Shown: in pieces, positions 1 through 5,777 of the stretch
Position numbering within the stretch: position 1 is the first letter of the stretch
How the letters are laid out: each line of letters begins with the position of its first letter
Assembly: GCA_964559535.1 (NCBI GenBank)
Contig: CAZLIC010000083.1
Span: 1 to 18,728, forward strand
DNA: 18,728 nucleotides
Direction: 5' to 3'
Source: CAZLIC01 sp964559535
Lineage (GTDB): Bacteria > Pseudomonadota > Alphaproteobacteria > Rhodobacterales > Rhodobacteraceae
The notes under the pieces: model-generated
What the model saw: the letters and a program-made list of their open reading frames with translations, nothing else
Databases searched by the model: none
What the model was told of the DNA's origin: nothing
Made by a program: the position numbers and the translations under genes

Positions 1-607
1 CGGGCGGATAGATGTAGGTGTTCCGCACCATGAACTCTTTCAGGATGTCGTTCTGGATGGTGCCCGACAGCGTCGCCCGCGGCACCCCCTGTTCCTCCCC
101 CGCCACGATGAACGACGCCAGCACCGGGATCACCGCGCCGTTCATCGTCATGGACACGCTGATCTTTTCCAGCGGAATGCCGTCGAACAGGATCTTCATG
201 TCCTCGACGCTGTCGATGGCAACGCCCGCCTTGCCCACATCGCCCACCACGCGCGGATGGTCGCTGTCATAGCCGCGGTGCGTGGCCAGGTCGAAGGCCA
301 CCGACACGCCCTGCTGCCCCGCCGCCAGCCCCTTGCGGTAAAAGGCGTTGCTATCTTCCGCCGTGGAAAACCCGGCATATTGCCTGATCGTCCAGGGCCG
401 CCCCGCATACATCGTCGCCCGCACCCCGCGGGTGAACGGCGCCAGCCCCGGCACGCCCCCCATGTGCGGCAGCGCGGCGGTGTCTGCCGCCGTGTACAGC
501 GGCTTGACGGCAATCCCTTCCAGCGTGGCCCAGGTCAGGCTGTCCGGCGCCTTGCCCCGCAGCTCTTTTTCCGCCAGCCGCGCCCATGTGCCCAGATCAT
601 CCGTCAT
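1..607 (-). CDS. scpA: Methylmalonyl-CoA mutase, N-terminal part (cut by left window edge)
   Basis: The frame is open from an ATG at 607 to the window edge, giving 202 residues without a stop. The protein would isomerise (R)-methylmalonyl-CoA to succinyl-CoA in the cytoplasm using adenosylcobalamin, the last step of propionyl-CoA assimilation. The visible part is the start of the substrate-binding TIM barrel: FTRGVRATMYAGRPWTIRQY near residues 78-97, then the AGFSTAEDSNAFYRKG and VAFDLATHRGYDSDHPRV segments and the SMTMNGAVIPVLA and GTIQNDILKEF motifs, all typical of the large or single-chain mutase. The C-terminal B12-binding domain lies outside the window. The start is supported by an AAGGGA stretch about 10 bases upstream. 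The gene is divergent from the DUF4174 gene and lies downstream of pccA, as expected for one pathway cluster. The family assignment is certain; only the 3' two thirds is unseen. Confidence 0.95.
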   Translation of the reverse strand, partial: MTDDLGTWARLAEKELRGKAPDSLTWATLEGIAVKPLYTAADTAALPHMGGVPGLAPFTRGVRATMYAGRPWTIRQYAGFSTAEDSNAFYRKGLAAGQQGVSVAFDLATHRGYDSDHPRVVGDVGKAGVAIDSVEDMKILFDGIPLEKISVSMTMNGAVIPVLASFIVAGEEQGVPRATLSGTIQNDILKEFMVRNTYIYPP

Positions 608-624
608 GCCCCATATCCCTTCGC

Positions 625-665
625 TTGGGTTGCGGCCCGATCCTGCCTATATCCAGCAGGATCGG
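625..665. promoter_or_regulatory. Divergent promoter region with 10-bp inverted repeat
   Basis: The 65-base gap between the mutase and DUF4174 start codons holds a perfect 10-bp inverted repeat (CCGATCCTGC at 637-646, GCAGGATCGG at 656-665) around a 9-base TATA-containing centre. On the plus strand TTGGGT (625-630) and TATATC (648-653), 17 bp apart, resemble -35 and -10 boxes, so the repeat would straddle the -10. Its right arm also overlaps the GGAGG ribosome-binding site (664-668) of the downstream gene. It could be an operator or a hairpin hiding that site. No regulator is identified. Confidence 0.45.
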
Positions 666-672
666 AGGCCCA

Positions 673-1110
673 ATGAACCCGTTTGCCAGTCTGATTCTGT
701 CGCTGTTCCTCGTCGCGGCCCCTGCGTTTGCGCAGGATGACGGCCCGCTCATCCGCCCTGCCGACCAGGCCGCATTGGCCGAATTCCTGTGGTTGAAGCG
801 CCCCGTGCTGGTCTTCGCCGACAGCCCGCAAGACCCCAACTACATCCGGCAGATGGAACTGATCGAACGCGACGCCGCGCGGCTGCCCGCCTATGACATC
901 GTGGTGGTCACCGACACCGACCCCGCCGCCCGCAGCGAATTCCGCAAACGCTTTCGCCCCCGTGGCTTCAGCCTGGTGATGATGGACAAGGACGGCGTGA
1001 CCACCCTGCGCAAACCCCTGCCCTGGGAAGTGCGCGAGATCACCAACGCGATGGACAAGTTCCCCACGGTCCGCCAGGAGATGCTCGATCGCTACCCCAG
1101 CGGGCGGTGA
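673..1110 (+). CDS. Exported DUF4174 domain protein
   Basis: This 145-residue protein has a clear Sec signal peptide (MNPFASLILSLFLVAAPAFA, probable cleavage before QDD), so it should be periplasmic. The mature part contains WLKRPVLVFADSPQDPNY, a central FRPRGFSLVMMDKDG and a C-terminal LPWEVREITNAMDKFPTVRQEMLDR, the pattern of DUF4174, a thioredoxin-fold-like family without the redox CxxC. The ATG at 673 was chosen over an in-frame ATG at 586 because it opens the signal peptide and has GGAGG four bases upstream; the earlier start would also run into the divergent mutase gene. It converges on the gene ending at 1200. Its molecular function is not known and its location beside the propionate genes may be incidental. 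Confidence 0.85.
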   Translation: MNPFASLILSLFLVAAPAFAQDDGPLIRPADQAALAEFLWLKRPVLVFADSPQDPNYIRQMELIERDAARLPAYDIVVVTDTDPAARSEFRKRFRPRGFSLVMMDKDGVTTLRKPLPWEVREITNAMDKFPTVRQEMLDRYPSGR

Positions 1111-1113
1111 CCG

Positions 1114-1142
1114 TTGCGCGGCGGCCTCTGAAAGGCTATATT
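1114..1142 (+). promoter_or_regulatory. Candidate promoter without a full-length gene
   Basis: TTGCGC (1114-1119) and TATATT (1137-1142) are separated by exactly 17 bp. An AAAGG-type ribosome-binding site and an ATG (1169) follow, but the reading frame closes after 21 codons at 1234, and the opposing gene ends inside it at 1200. The boxes are reasonable sigma-70 matches for a GC-rich genome. They could drive a small RNA or peptide, or be the stranded promoter of a lost gene. Confidence 0.35.
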
Positions 1143-1168
1143 GCTCGGGTAACCGAAAGGGCTTTGCC

Positions 1169-1234
1169 ATGTCTGCCCCTGTCAAAGAAAATGCGCCGAT
1201 CACAGGCCGGACGGGCCCCCGTCCCGGCTATTGA
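1169..1234 (+). other. 21-codon ORF, possible leftover gene start
   Basis: The ATG at 1169 has AAAGG about 9 bases upstream and opens MSAPVKENAPITGR, which looks like the natural N-terminus of a cytoplasmic protein, then stops at TGA 1232-1234. Its last 12 codons overlap the 3' end of the minus-strand gene at 1200-1823. No continuation was found in the other plus frames nearby. It may be a truncated gene start, a leader peptide or chance; the promoter-like boxes just upstream are the only reason to list it. Confidence 0.25.
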
Positions 1235-1823
1235 TCACGGCAAGCTGGGCCTCGGCCCATTCTTCTGCACCCTCTGCCTCGGGTGGAACCGGAAAACCCA
1301 GAACTGTCGCAATGTCGCGCAGAGCATCGGCGCCCAGATCGACAGCGTCAATCTTCATCGCCACATAGTCCGCGTAGATCGCCGCCGCGCGTTCCTTCCT
1401 GACCTTGGCCGTGTCCAGCCCCCGCAGGTCGCCGATCATCGCCTCGATCGCAGCAAGCTGGCTGTAGTACAGCACCACGGAATGAATCGTGCTGTCGGGC
1501 AGGACCTGAATCTCGGCCACCACGACCTGGAACATGGTATCGTTCCGTTCGGTAGGAATGATGGGAAAGAACCCCGGTTCGGTCAGAATCCGTTCGCGGA
1601 TCATCGCGCCATAGACCCCGATGTCGTCATCCCGCAGTTGCGAGACATAGGCGCGGATTTCGCTGTATAGCGCCCGCAGCACGTCGCGCACCCGTTCGTC
1701 CCGCAAAGCTTGCGCTGCCCGCCGCTGTTCGCGCCCGTTGACCACCCAGCCGACCGACAGGAACAGTCCGGCCAGCACGGCCGCCTGCACCTGCGGATCA
1801 ACCCAGGCGTCAAGCCATCTCAT
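1200..1823 (-). CDS. Uncharacterised protein with one N-terminal membrane segment
   Basis: This 207-residue protein is not recognised. One hydrophobic segment near residues 11-29 (VQAAVLAGLFLSVGWVV) is followed by a basic, helical NGREQRRAAQALRDERVRDVL stretch, so it is probably a membrane-anchored protein with a mostly helical cytoplasmic part. The C-terminus is acidic (PPEAEGAEEWAEAQ). The ATG at 1823 overlaps by ATGA the stop of a vestigial pccA-like tail reading LRVDDVILEFG, so this gene appears to have been imported or moved together with the 3' end of a pccA gene that it originally followed directly. It is convergent with the DUF4174 gene. The frame is fully open and codon use looks genuine, but no function can be assigned. 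Confidence 0.7.
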   Translation of the reverse strand: MRWLDAWVDPQVQAAVLAGLFLSVGWVVNGREQRRAAQALRDERVRDVLRALYSEIRAYVSQLRDDDIGVYGAMIRERILTEPGFFPIIPTERNDTMFQVVVAEIQVLPDSTIHSVVLYYSQLAAIEAMIGDLRGLDTAKVRKERAAAIYADYVAMKIDAVDLGADALRDIATVLGFPVPPEAEGAEEWAEAQLAVINSRDGGPSGL

Positions 1824-1826
1824 CCG

Positions 1827-1857
1827 AACTCCAGGATCACGTCATCCACTCGCAGCG
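1827..1857 (-). repeat. Vestigial duplicate of the pccA 3' end
   Basis: Read on the minus strand, this stretch matches the last coding bases of pccA (2547-2577) at 29 of 31 positions in the same orientation, offset by 720 bp. It still translates as LRVDDVILEFG followed by TGA (1822-1820), against LRVDDVIMEFA and stop in pccA. It is not attached to any biotin-carrier coding sequence here. A match of this length is not plausible by chance and marks a duplication or recombination junction. Confidence 0.8.
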
Positions 1858-1928
1858 GCAGCCAGGGCACCACAGGCCTTGCCGCACAGTTGTCCTGCCA
1901 GGCACGTCGGCTGCGCGTCCATCTGTCC

Positions 1929-2540
1929 TTACCCCCAGAATTTCCAGAACGGCTTGCGCGGCTTGCCCTGCCCCTGCAGCACCTTTTCCGCACGCGCGCC
2001 CGAAAGTTCGGCCAGCCCGGGCGCGCCGGATTCTGCCAGGCGGCGGAATACCACGTCAAAGTCCCTGTCATGCGCGAACCCGGTCAGCGCCGCGAACAGC
2101 GCGGGCGCCGCGTCGAACATGTGGTCCACCTCTTCCGTTTCGGCCCTGCTGCGGTCGGTCACGTCCTGCAGGATCGCGGGCCATTCGTCGGGCACGGTCG
2201 GGATCACCTCGATGTGGTTTGGGTCATCCTCGCCCACATGGGTGACCTGCCAGTGCAGGGCCCCCGCCTTGTAGAACGCGGCCTGGCTCCACATCGTTGT
2301 CTCGGTCAGGAACAGCGCCAGAATGTCCGCGTGCACCGAAGCACGCGCAACCATGGTCTCGTCCGCCGGTTCCACCTGCGACCAGTTCTCCCACACGATG
2401 AAGTGCCCGCCGACGATGCCGCAACTGCGGGGGGCCTCGTGCCATTCGTCGGGCTCTTCGGTCTCGGCCCAGCCAAAGGCGGCCAGCAGCCGGTCCTTCT
2501 GCCCGGCAGGGCAGGCCAGCAGGGAAATCTTGAACCCCAT
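1929..2540 (-). CDS. Uncharacterised soluble protein co-transcribed with pccA
   Basis: This 203-residue protein is not recognised. It has no signal peptide or membrane helix and is rich in Trp and acidic residues, with EWHEAPRSCGIVGGHFIVWENW near residues 32-53, HVGEDDPNHIEVIPTVPDEWPAIL in the middle and a basic-aromatic C-terminus KPRKPFWKFWG. Its ATG overlaps the pccA stop by one base (TGATG), so translation is coupled to pccA and it is surely in the same operon. It lies exactly between the two copies of the pccA 3' end (1827-1857 and 2547-2577), which suggests it arrived or was duplicated as a unit. A role in propionyl-CoA metabolism is suggested only by position. Confidence 0.75.
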   Translation of the reverse strand: MGFKISLLACPAGQKDRLLAAFGWAETEEPDEWHEAPRSCGIVGGHFIVWENWSQVEPADETMVARASVHADILALFLTETTMWSQAAFYKAGALHWQVTHVGEDDPNHIEVIPTVPDEWPAILQDVTDRSRAETEEVDHMFDAAPALFAALTGFAHDRDFDVVFRRLAESGAPGLAELSGARAEKVLQGQGKPRKPFWKFWG

Positions 2541-4543
2541 CAGGCAAACTCCATGATCACGTCATCCACCCGCAGCGACGCGCCTGCGGCCACGTTGATC
2601 TTCTTCACCGTGCCCTTCCGTTCGGCGCGCAGGATGTTCTCCATCTTCATCGCCTCCACTGTGGCCAGCGCCTGCCCCTCCTGCACCTCTTCGCCCTCGG
2701 CCACGCTGATGCGCACCACCAGCCCCGGCATCGGGCACAGGAGGAACTTCGAGGTGTCGGGCGCCACCTTCTCGGGCATCAGCGCGGCCAGTTCGGCCTG
2801 CCGCGGCGTCTGAACCCAGACCTTCAGGTCGGCGCCCCGGTGGCGGATGCGGAAGCCCATCGGCACCTTGCCCACCTTCAGTGCCAGGGCCGTGCCATCG
2901 ACCATCAGCCGCGCCAAAGGCTGGCCCGGCGTCCAGTCCGAGGTCACGCGCATCGCCGTTCCGTCGTCGAACGTCACGGTCGAGCCCTCACGGTCGGCAG
3001 CGATGCGGACAGCAAACGAAACCCCTTGCGCCGTCACCACCCAGTCGTCGCCGACGCGGCGCGTGTGGTTGTCCATGGTGCCGGAAATGCGGGTGCGGCG
3101 GATTTCGCCCACCCGGTGCATCGCCGCCGCCGCCGCCGCCACCCGCCGCAGCACGCCATCGTCCAGCGTCACCCCCTGGAATCCCTCGGGGTACTCCTCG
3201 GCAATGAAGGCGGTGGTGATGTTGCCCGAAACAAACCGCGGATGGTCCATCACCGCGGCGCAGAACGGCAGGTTGTGCCCGATCCCCTCCACCTCGAACC
3301 CGTCCAGCGCCGCCCGCATCTCGGCAATCGCCGCGCCGCGCGAGGGCCCCCAGGTGCACAGCTTGGCGATCATCGGGTCGTAGTACATCGAAATCTCGCC
3401 GCCCTCGAACACGCCGGTGTCGTTGCGCACGACGCCGCCGGTGGCCGTGGCGCCCTCGACCGGCGGGCGATAGCGGGTCAGCCGACCGATACTGGGCAGG
3501 AAGTTGCGATAGGGGTCCTCGGCATAAAGCCGGCTTTCCATCGCCCAGCCGTTGATCGTCAGGTCCTCCTGGCGGAACGGCAGCGGTTCGCCGTCCGCCA
3601 CCCGGATCATCTGTTCCACCAGATCGACGCCGGTGATCAATTCGGTCACCGGATGCTCCACCTGCAACCGCGTGTTCATTTCCAGGAAGTAGAAGTTGCG
3701 GTTCCCGTCGACGATGAACTCCACCGTCCCCGCACTGGTGTAGCCCACCGCGCGGGCCAAAGCGCAGGCCTGCTCGCCCATGGCCTTGCGCGTGGCGGGG
3801 TCCAGGAAGGGCGAGGGCGCCTCCTCGATGACCTTCTGGTTGCGCCGCTGGATCGAGCACTCCCGCTCGTGCAGGTAGACGCAGTTGCCGTGCTTGTCGG
3901 CCAGCACCTGAATCTCGATGTGCCGCGGCTGCGTCACGAACTTCTCGATGAAGATGCGGTCGTCGCCGAACGATGCCGCCGCCTCGTTCTTCGATGACTG
4001 GAACCCCTCTCGCGCCTCGGCGTCGTTCCAGGCGATGCGCATTCCCTTGCCGCCGCCGCCCGCGCTGGCCTTGATCATCACCGGATAGCCGATCTGGCCC
4101 GCGATCTTCGCCGCCTCCTCGGCATCGGCAATCAGACCCATATGGCCCGGAACGGTGGACACCCCGGCCTTCTGCGCGATCTTCTTCGAGGTGATCTTGT
4201 CACCCATCGCCTCGACCGCACCCGACGGAGGTCCGATGAACACCACCCCCGCGGCTTCCAGCGCTGCGGCGAAGTCCCTGTTCTCGCTCAGAAACCCGTA
4301 CCCCGGATGCACCGCCTGCGCGCCCGTGGCCCGCACCGCCGCCATGATCCTGTCAATCACGATATAGCTTTGCGCGGCAGGCGGCGGGCCGATGTGCACC
4401 GCCTCGTCGGCCATCTTCACATGCAGCGCACCCCGGTCGGCGTCGGAATAGACAGCCACCGTGCGGATGCCCATCTTCCGCGCGGTCTTGATCACGCGGC
4501 ACGCGATCTCGCCCCGGTTGGCGATCAGGATCTTGTCAAACAT
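2540..4543 (-). CDS. pccA: Propionyl-CoA carboxylase, biotin-carrying alpha subunit
   Basis: This 667-residue protein carboxylates its own biotin with ATP and bicarbonate; the beta subunit then transfers the carboxyl group to propionyl-CoA, giving (S)-methylmalonyl-CoA. The domain order is complete: biotin carboxylase N-domain (MFDKILIANRGEIACRV at 1), ATP-grasp with the glycine loop ASAGGGGKGM (159-168), HERECSIQRRNQKVIEEAPSP (225-245) and the catalytic FLEMNTRLQVEHPVTE (286-301), a linker (BT) region, and a C-terminal biotinyl domain with EAMKMEN, the biotin-accepting lysine being K633. The ATG at 4543 was chosen over one at 4564 because the ANRGE domain starts there and GGGGGAG lies just upstream. 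It is on the same strand as pccB, with four small genes between. Length and motifs are normal for alphaproteobacterial PccA. Confidence 0.97.
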   Translation of the reverse strand: MFDKILIANRGEIACRVIKTARKMGIRTVAVYSDADRGALHVKMADEAVHIGPPPAAQSYIVIDRIMAAVRATGAQAVHPGYGFLSENRDFAAALEAAGVVFIGPPSGAVEAMGDKITSKKIAQKAGVSTVPGHMGLIADAEEAAKIAGQIGYPVMIKASAGGGGKGMRIAWNDAEAREGFQSSKNEAAASFGDDRIFIEKFVTQPRHIEIQVLADKHGNCVYLHERECSIQRRNQKVIEEAPSPFLDPATRKAMGEQACALARAVGYTSAGTVEFIVDGNRNFYFLEMNTRLQVEHPVTELITGVDLVEQMIRVADGEPLPFRQEDLTINGWAMESRLYAEDPYRNFLPSIGRLTRYRPPVEGATATGGVVRNDTGVFEGGEISMYYDPMIAKLCTWGPSRGAAIAEMRAALDGFEVEGIGHNLPFCAAVMDHPRFVSGNITTAFIAEEYPEGFQGVTLDDGVLRRVAAAAAAMHRVGEIRRTRISGTMDNHTRRVGDDWVVTAQGVSFAVRIAADREGSTVTFDDGTAMRVTSDWTPGQPLARLMVDGTALALKVGKVPMGFRIRHRGADLKVWVQTPRQAELAALMPEKVAPDTSKFLLCPMPGLVVRISVAEGEEVQEGQALATVEAMKMENILRAERKGTVKKINVAAGASLRVDDVIMEFA
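2547..2577 (-). repeat. Original copy of the duplicated pccA 3' end
   Basis: These are the last coding bases of pccA (LRVDDVIMEF). They are the parent or sister copy of the 29/31 match at 1827-1857. Each copy is followed by a stop codon that overlaps the start of a downstream gene: TGATG here and ATGA at the other copy. Confidence 0.8.
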
Positions 4544-4570
4544 GGCTCTCCCCCAGGGCCGCAAATGGCA

Positions 4571-4608
4571 AGGGGCCGGACAGGCGGCATACCGCCCGTC
4601 CGGCCCCT
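4571..4608 (-). terminator. Strong hairpin between the lipoprotein gene and pccA
   Basis: AGGGGCCGGAC (4571-4581) pairs perfectly with GTCCGGCCCCT (4598-4608). After one mismatch, five more inner pairs (GGCGG/CCGCC) close on a four-base loop. It lies 34 bases after the glycine-zipper lipoprotein stop and 28 bases before the pccA start. There is no T-run, so it may attenuate read-through or stabilise the upstream transcript rather than end it completely. Confidence 0.6.
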
Positions 4609-4641
4609 GTGCTGGTGCAACCGCCCCCCGGGGCGGTCAGA

Positions 4642-4857
4642 TCAGTAGTTGTTGCAGGGCGCGACGCCCGGCGCGTTGCAGCTGACAGCCCCCGCGATGC
4701 CGCCGATAAGCGCGCCGGTAAGCACGTCGTTCTTGGTGGCATCGGCAATAAGCGCGCCCGCCGCGGCACCGCCAAAGGCGCGGTCGGTGGGCGTGTCCAG
4801 GCATGCAGACAACGACATGGCGGCAACGGCCGCCAGCAGCAGGGTAGGGGTACGCAT
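4642..4857 (-). CDS. Small glycine-zipper lipoprotein
   Basis: This 71-residue protein starts MRTPTLLLAAVAAMSLSAC; the LSAC lipobox places the lipidated cysteine at C19. The mature part has a glycine/alanine-rich zipper (FGGAAAGALIADATKNDVLTGALIGGIAGAV, about residues 28-58) like the YMGG/glycine-zipper envelope proteins, and ends with two further cysteines in CNAPGVAPCNNY. It should sit in the inner or outer membrane leaflet facing the periplasm. The start at 4857 is the one that opens a signal peptide; an upstream in-frame ATG at 5082 would add non-signal sequence that overlaps the next gene. It lies in the pccB-pccA interval. Its function is unknown; homologous zipper domains insert in or associate with membranes. 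Confidence 0.85.
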   Translation of the reverse strand: MRTPTLLLAAVAAMSLSACLDTPTDRAFGGAAAGALIADATKNDVLTGALIGGIAGAVSCNAPGVAPCNNY

Positions 4858-4897
4858 GGTTTTGCTCGGCCTCTTCGAGGTTTTGTTATGTGGCCAG

Positions 4898-4903
4898 AAT
4901 ATA
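4898..4903 (-). promoter_or_regulatory. Possible -10 box for the glycine-zipper gene
   Basis: Read on the minus strand the sequence is TATATT, 41 bases ahead of the start at 4857, in a locally AT-richer patch of the 112-base gap. No convincing -35 box is seen at 16-18 bp. If real, the lipoprotein gene, and possibly pccA, has a promoter separate from that of pccB. Confidence 0.3.
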
Positions 4904-4969
4904 GCGGCAAATTCCCACCATGGAACGGAAATTCCGCGTGACCGGCGGCCTGTTGCCGATCGGGCCCCG

Positions 4970-5362
4970 TCATTCCATGTCCTCGTCATCATCGTCCCAG
5001 TCCGGCGCTTCGGCATCCTCGGCGAAAACCTCGGGGAAACTTGCCATGGCGCGCTTGACGTCCAGCCGCAGAAGCTGGTCATAGCTGGCCGGATCGAAGG
5101 GTTCCGCGGCCGACACCACCTCGCGCCCGATCAGCCACGACAGGCGACCGGCATCCAGATTGCCGCGTTCGAAAGGCGCTTCCCCGAAGTTCTGCCACAA
5201 GGCCATCACGAACATCGCGTCGGCACGCCGGTCCAGCGCCGCGCGGTCCTTGAACCGTTCGCGCCGTACAATCTTCGTCGCCCCGGCCTTGTTGGCGCGG
5301 CGGATGGTGAACTGATGATCGGTGCCGGGAAGGCGGCCGGGAAAGCCGCGGTGCTTCAGCAT
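4970..5362 (-). CDS. Uncharacterised protein with acidic C-terminal tail
   Basis: This 130-residue protein is not recognised. It is basic at the N-terminus (MLKHRGFPGRLPGTDHQFTI, then KIVRRERFKDRAALDRRADA), has a helical centre (MFVMALWQNFGEAPF, DPASYDQLLRLDVKRAMASFPEVF), and ends in a strongly acidic tail, DWDDDDEDME. No signal peptide or membrane segment is visible, so it is probably cytoplasmic and perhaps partner-binding. The ATG at 5362 has GGGAGG about 7 bases upstream. It follows the 44-residue lipoprotein gene on the same strand, but a terminator-like hairpin at 5394-5421 separates them. Codon use fits the neighbours. A link to PccAB is positional only. Confidence 0.7.
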   Translation of the reverse strand: MLKHRGFPGRLPGTDHQFTIRRANKAGATKIVRRERFKDRAALDRRADAMFVMALWQNFGEAPFERGNLDAGRLSWLIGREVVSAAEPFDPASYDQLLRLDVKRAMASFPEVFAEDAEAPDWDDDDEDME

Positions 5363-5393
5363 GCGCCCGCCTCCCGAAGGACGGGCAAAACGG

Positions 5394-5421
5394 GGGCGGG
5401 CCGCGTCAGCGCGGCCCGCCC
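5394..5421 (-). terminator. Intrinsic terminator after the 44-residue lipoprotein gene
   Basis: A perfect 12-bp stem (GGGCGGGCCGCG at 5394-5405, CGCGGCCCGCCC at 5410-5421) closes on a TCAG loop. In the minus direction it starts 7 bases after the stop at 5429 and is followed by CCCGTTTTGCCC, a short T-run. It should end or strongly reduce transcription coming from pccB and the lipoprotein gene. Confidence 0.7.
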
Positions 5422-5428
5422 GCCGGAA

Positions 5429-5563
5429 TCACTTGTACTTGCCGGTATACACCGGTTCGGTCGTGACGGGGTTGTCCACCACGACCACGTCTTCCTTCTT
5501 GGCACAGGCGGCGGTGAACGCCACGACACACAGGGCCAGCAGGGCTGCGCTGCTCTTCGACAT
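5429..5563 (-). CDS. 44-residue lipoprotein
   Basis: The ORF encodes a lipoprotein precursor with MSKSSAALLALCVVAFTAAC at its start; the TAAC lipobox places the lipidated cysteine at C20. Only 24 residues follow: two lysines, an acidic-hydrophobic EDVVVVDNPVTTEP stretch, and a C-terminal VYTGKYK. A good ribosome-binding site (AAGGA, 8-9 bases upstream) supports the ATG at 5563. It is easily missed because of its length. Small KK-plus-YTGKY lipoproteins of this look are, as far as I recall, common in Rhodobacteraceae. It would be membrane-anchored in the periplasm. Its role is unknown; a strong hairpin directly downstream suggests it is the last gene of its transcript. Confidence 0.85.
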   Translation of the reverse strand: MSKSSAALLALCVVAFTAACAKKEDVVVVDNPVTTEPVYTGKYK

Positions 5564-5732
5564 CCTCTAGTTCCTTCTTCTTGCGGGCACGACGCCGCAG
5601 GAACCTCCCTAGCGCCGCCCGGATACGAGGTGAAGACCGCTTGGGTTCGGTCTGGCACAATCATAGCCGGATTTCCGCCGACGGGCCACCATTGCGCCTG
5701 CCGAACGCCCGTTTGTTGCGCCGCGGCATCAT

Positions 5733-5755
5733 ACTGTCGCCACAATGGCGACAGT
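5733..5755. repeat. Perfect 10-bp inverted repeat in the gap after the DUF6497 gene
   Basis: ACTGTCGCCA (5733-5742) and TGGCGACAGT (5746-5755) flank a three-base CAA centre. It lies 23 bases past the DUF6497-like stop, within the 214-base gap before the 44-residue lipoprotein. There is no T-run on either side, so it is either a transcript-stabilising hairpin or an operator. The rest of the gap holds a TATGAT on the minus strand (5660-5665) that could be a -10 box for the lipoprotein gene, with only a poor -35. Confidence 0.45.
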
Positions 5756-5777
5756 CCCGCAACATCTTGGGCCGCCA

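Noticed and set aside
1842..1922. 26-codon minus-strand ORF with a C-x5-C-x3-C pattern, preceded by AAGGA, between the two unknown genes
   Set aside because: It ends out of frame inside the duplicated pccA tail and has no continuation; it may be a remnant, but the evidence is too thin to call a gene.
1827..2577. pccA tail repeats as att sites of an integrated element
   Set aside because: The segment between the repeats is only ~690 bp and encodes no integrase or transposase; a recombination or duplication scar is the more economical explanation.
2840..3997. 385-codon plus-strand frame inside pccA
   Set aside because: Antisense shadow of a complete, motif-rich pccA; the composition is not protein-like.
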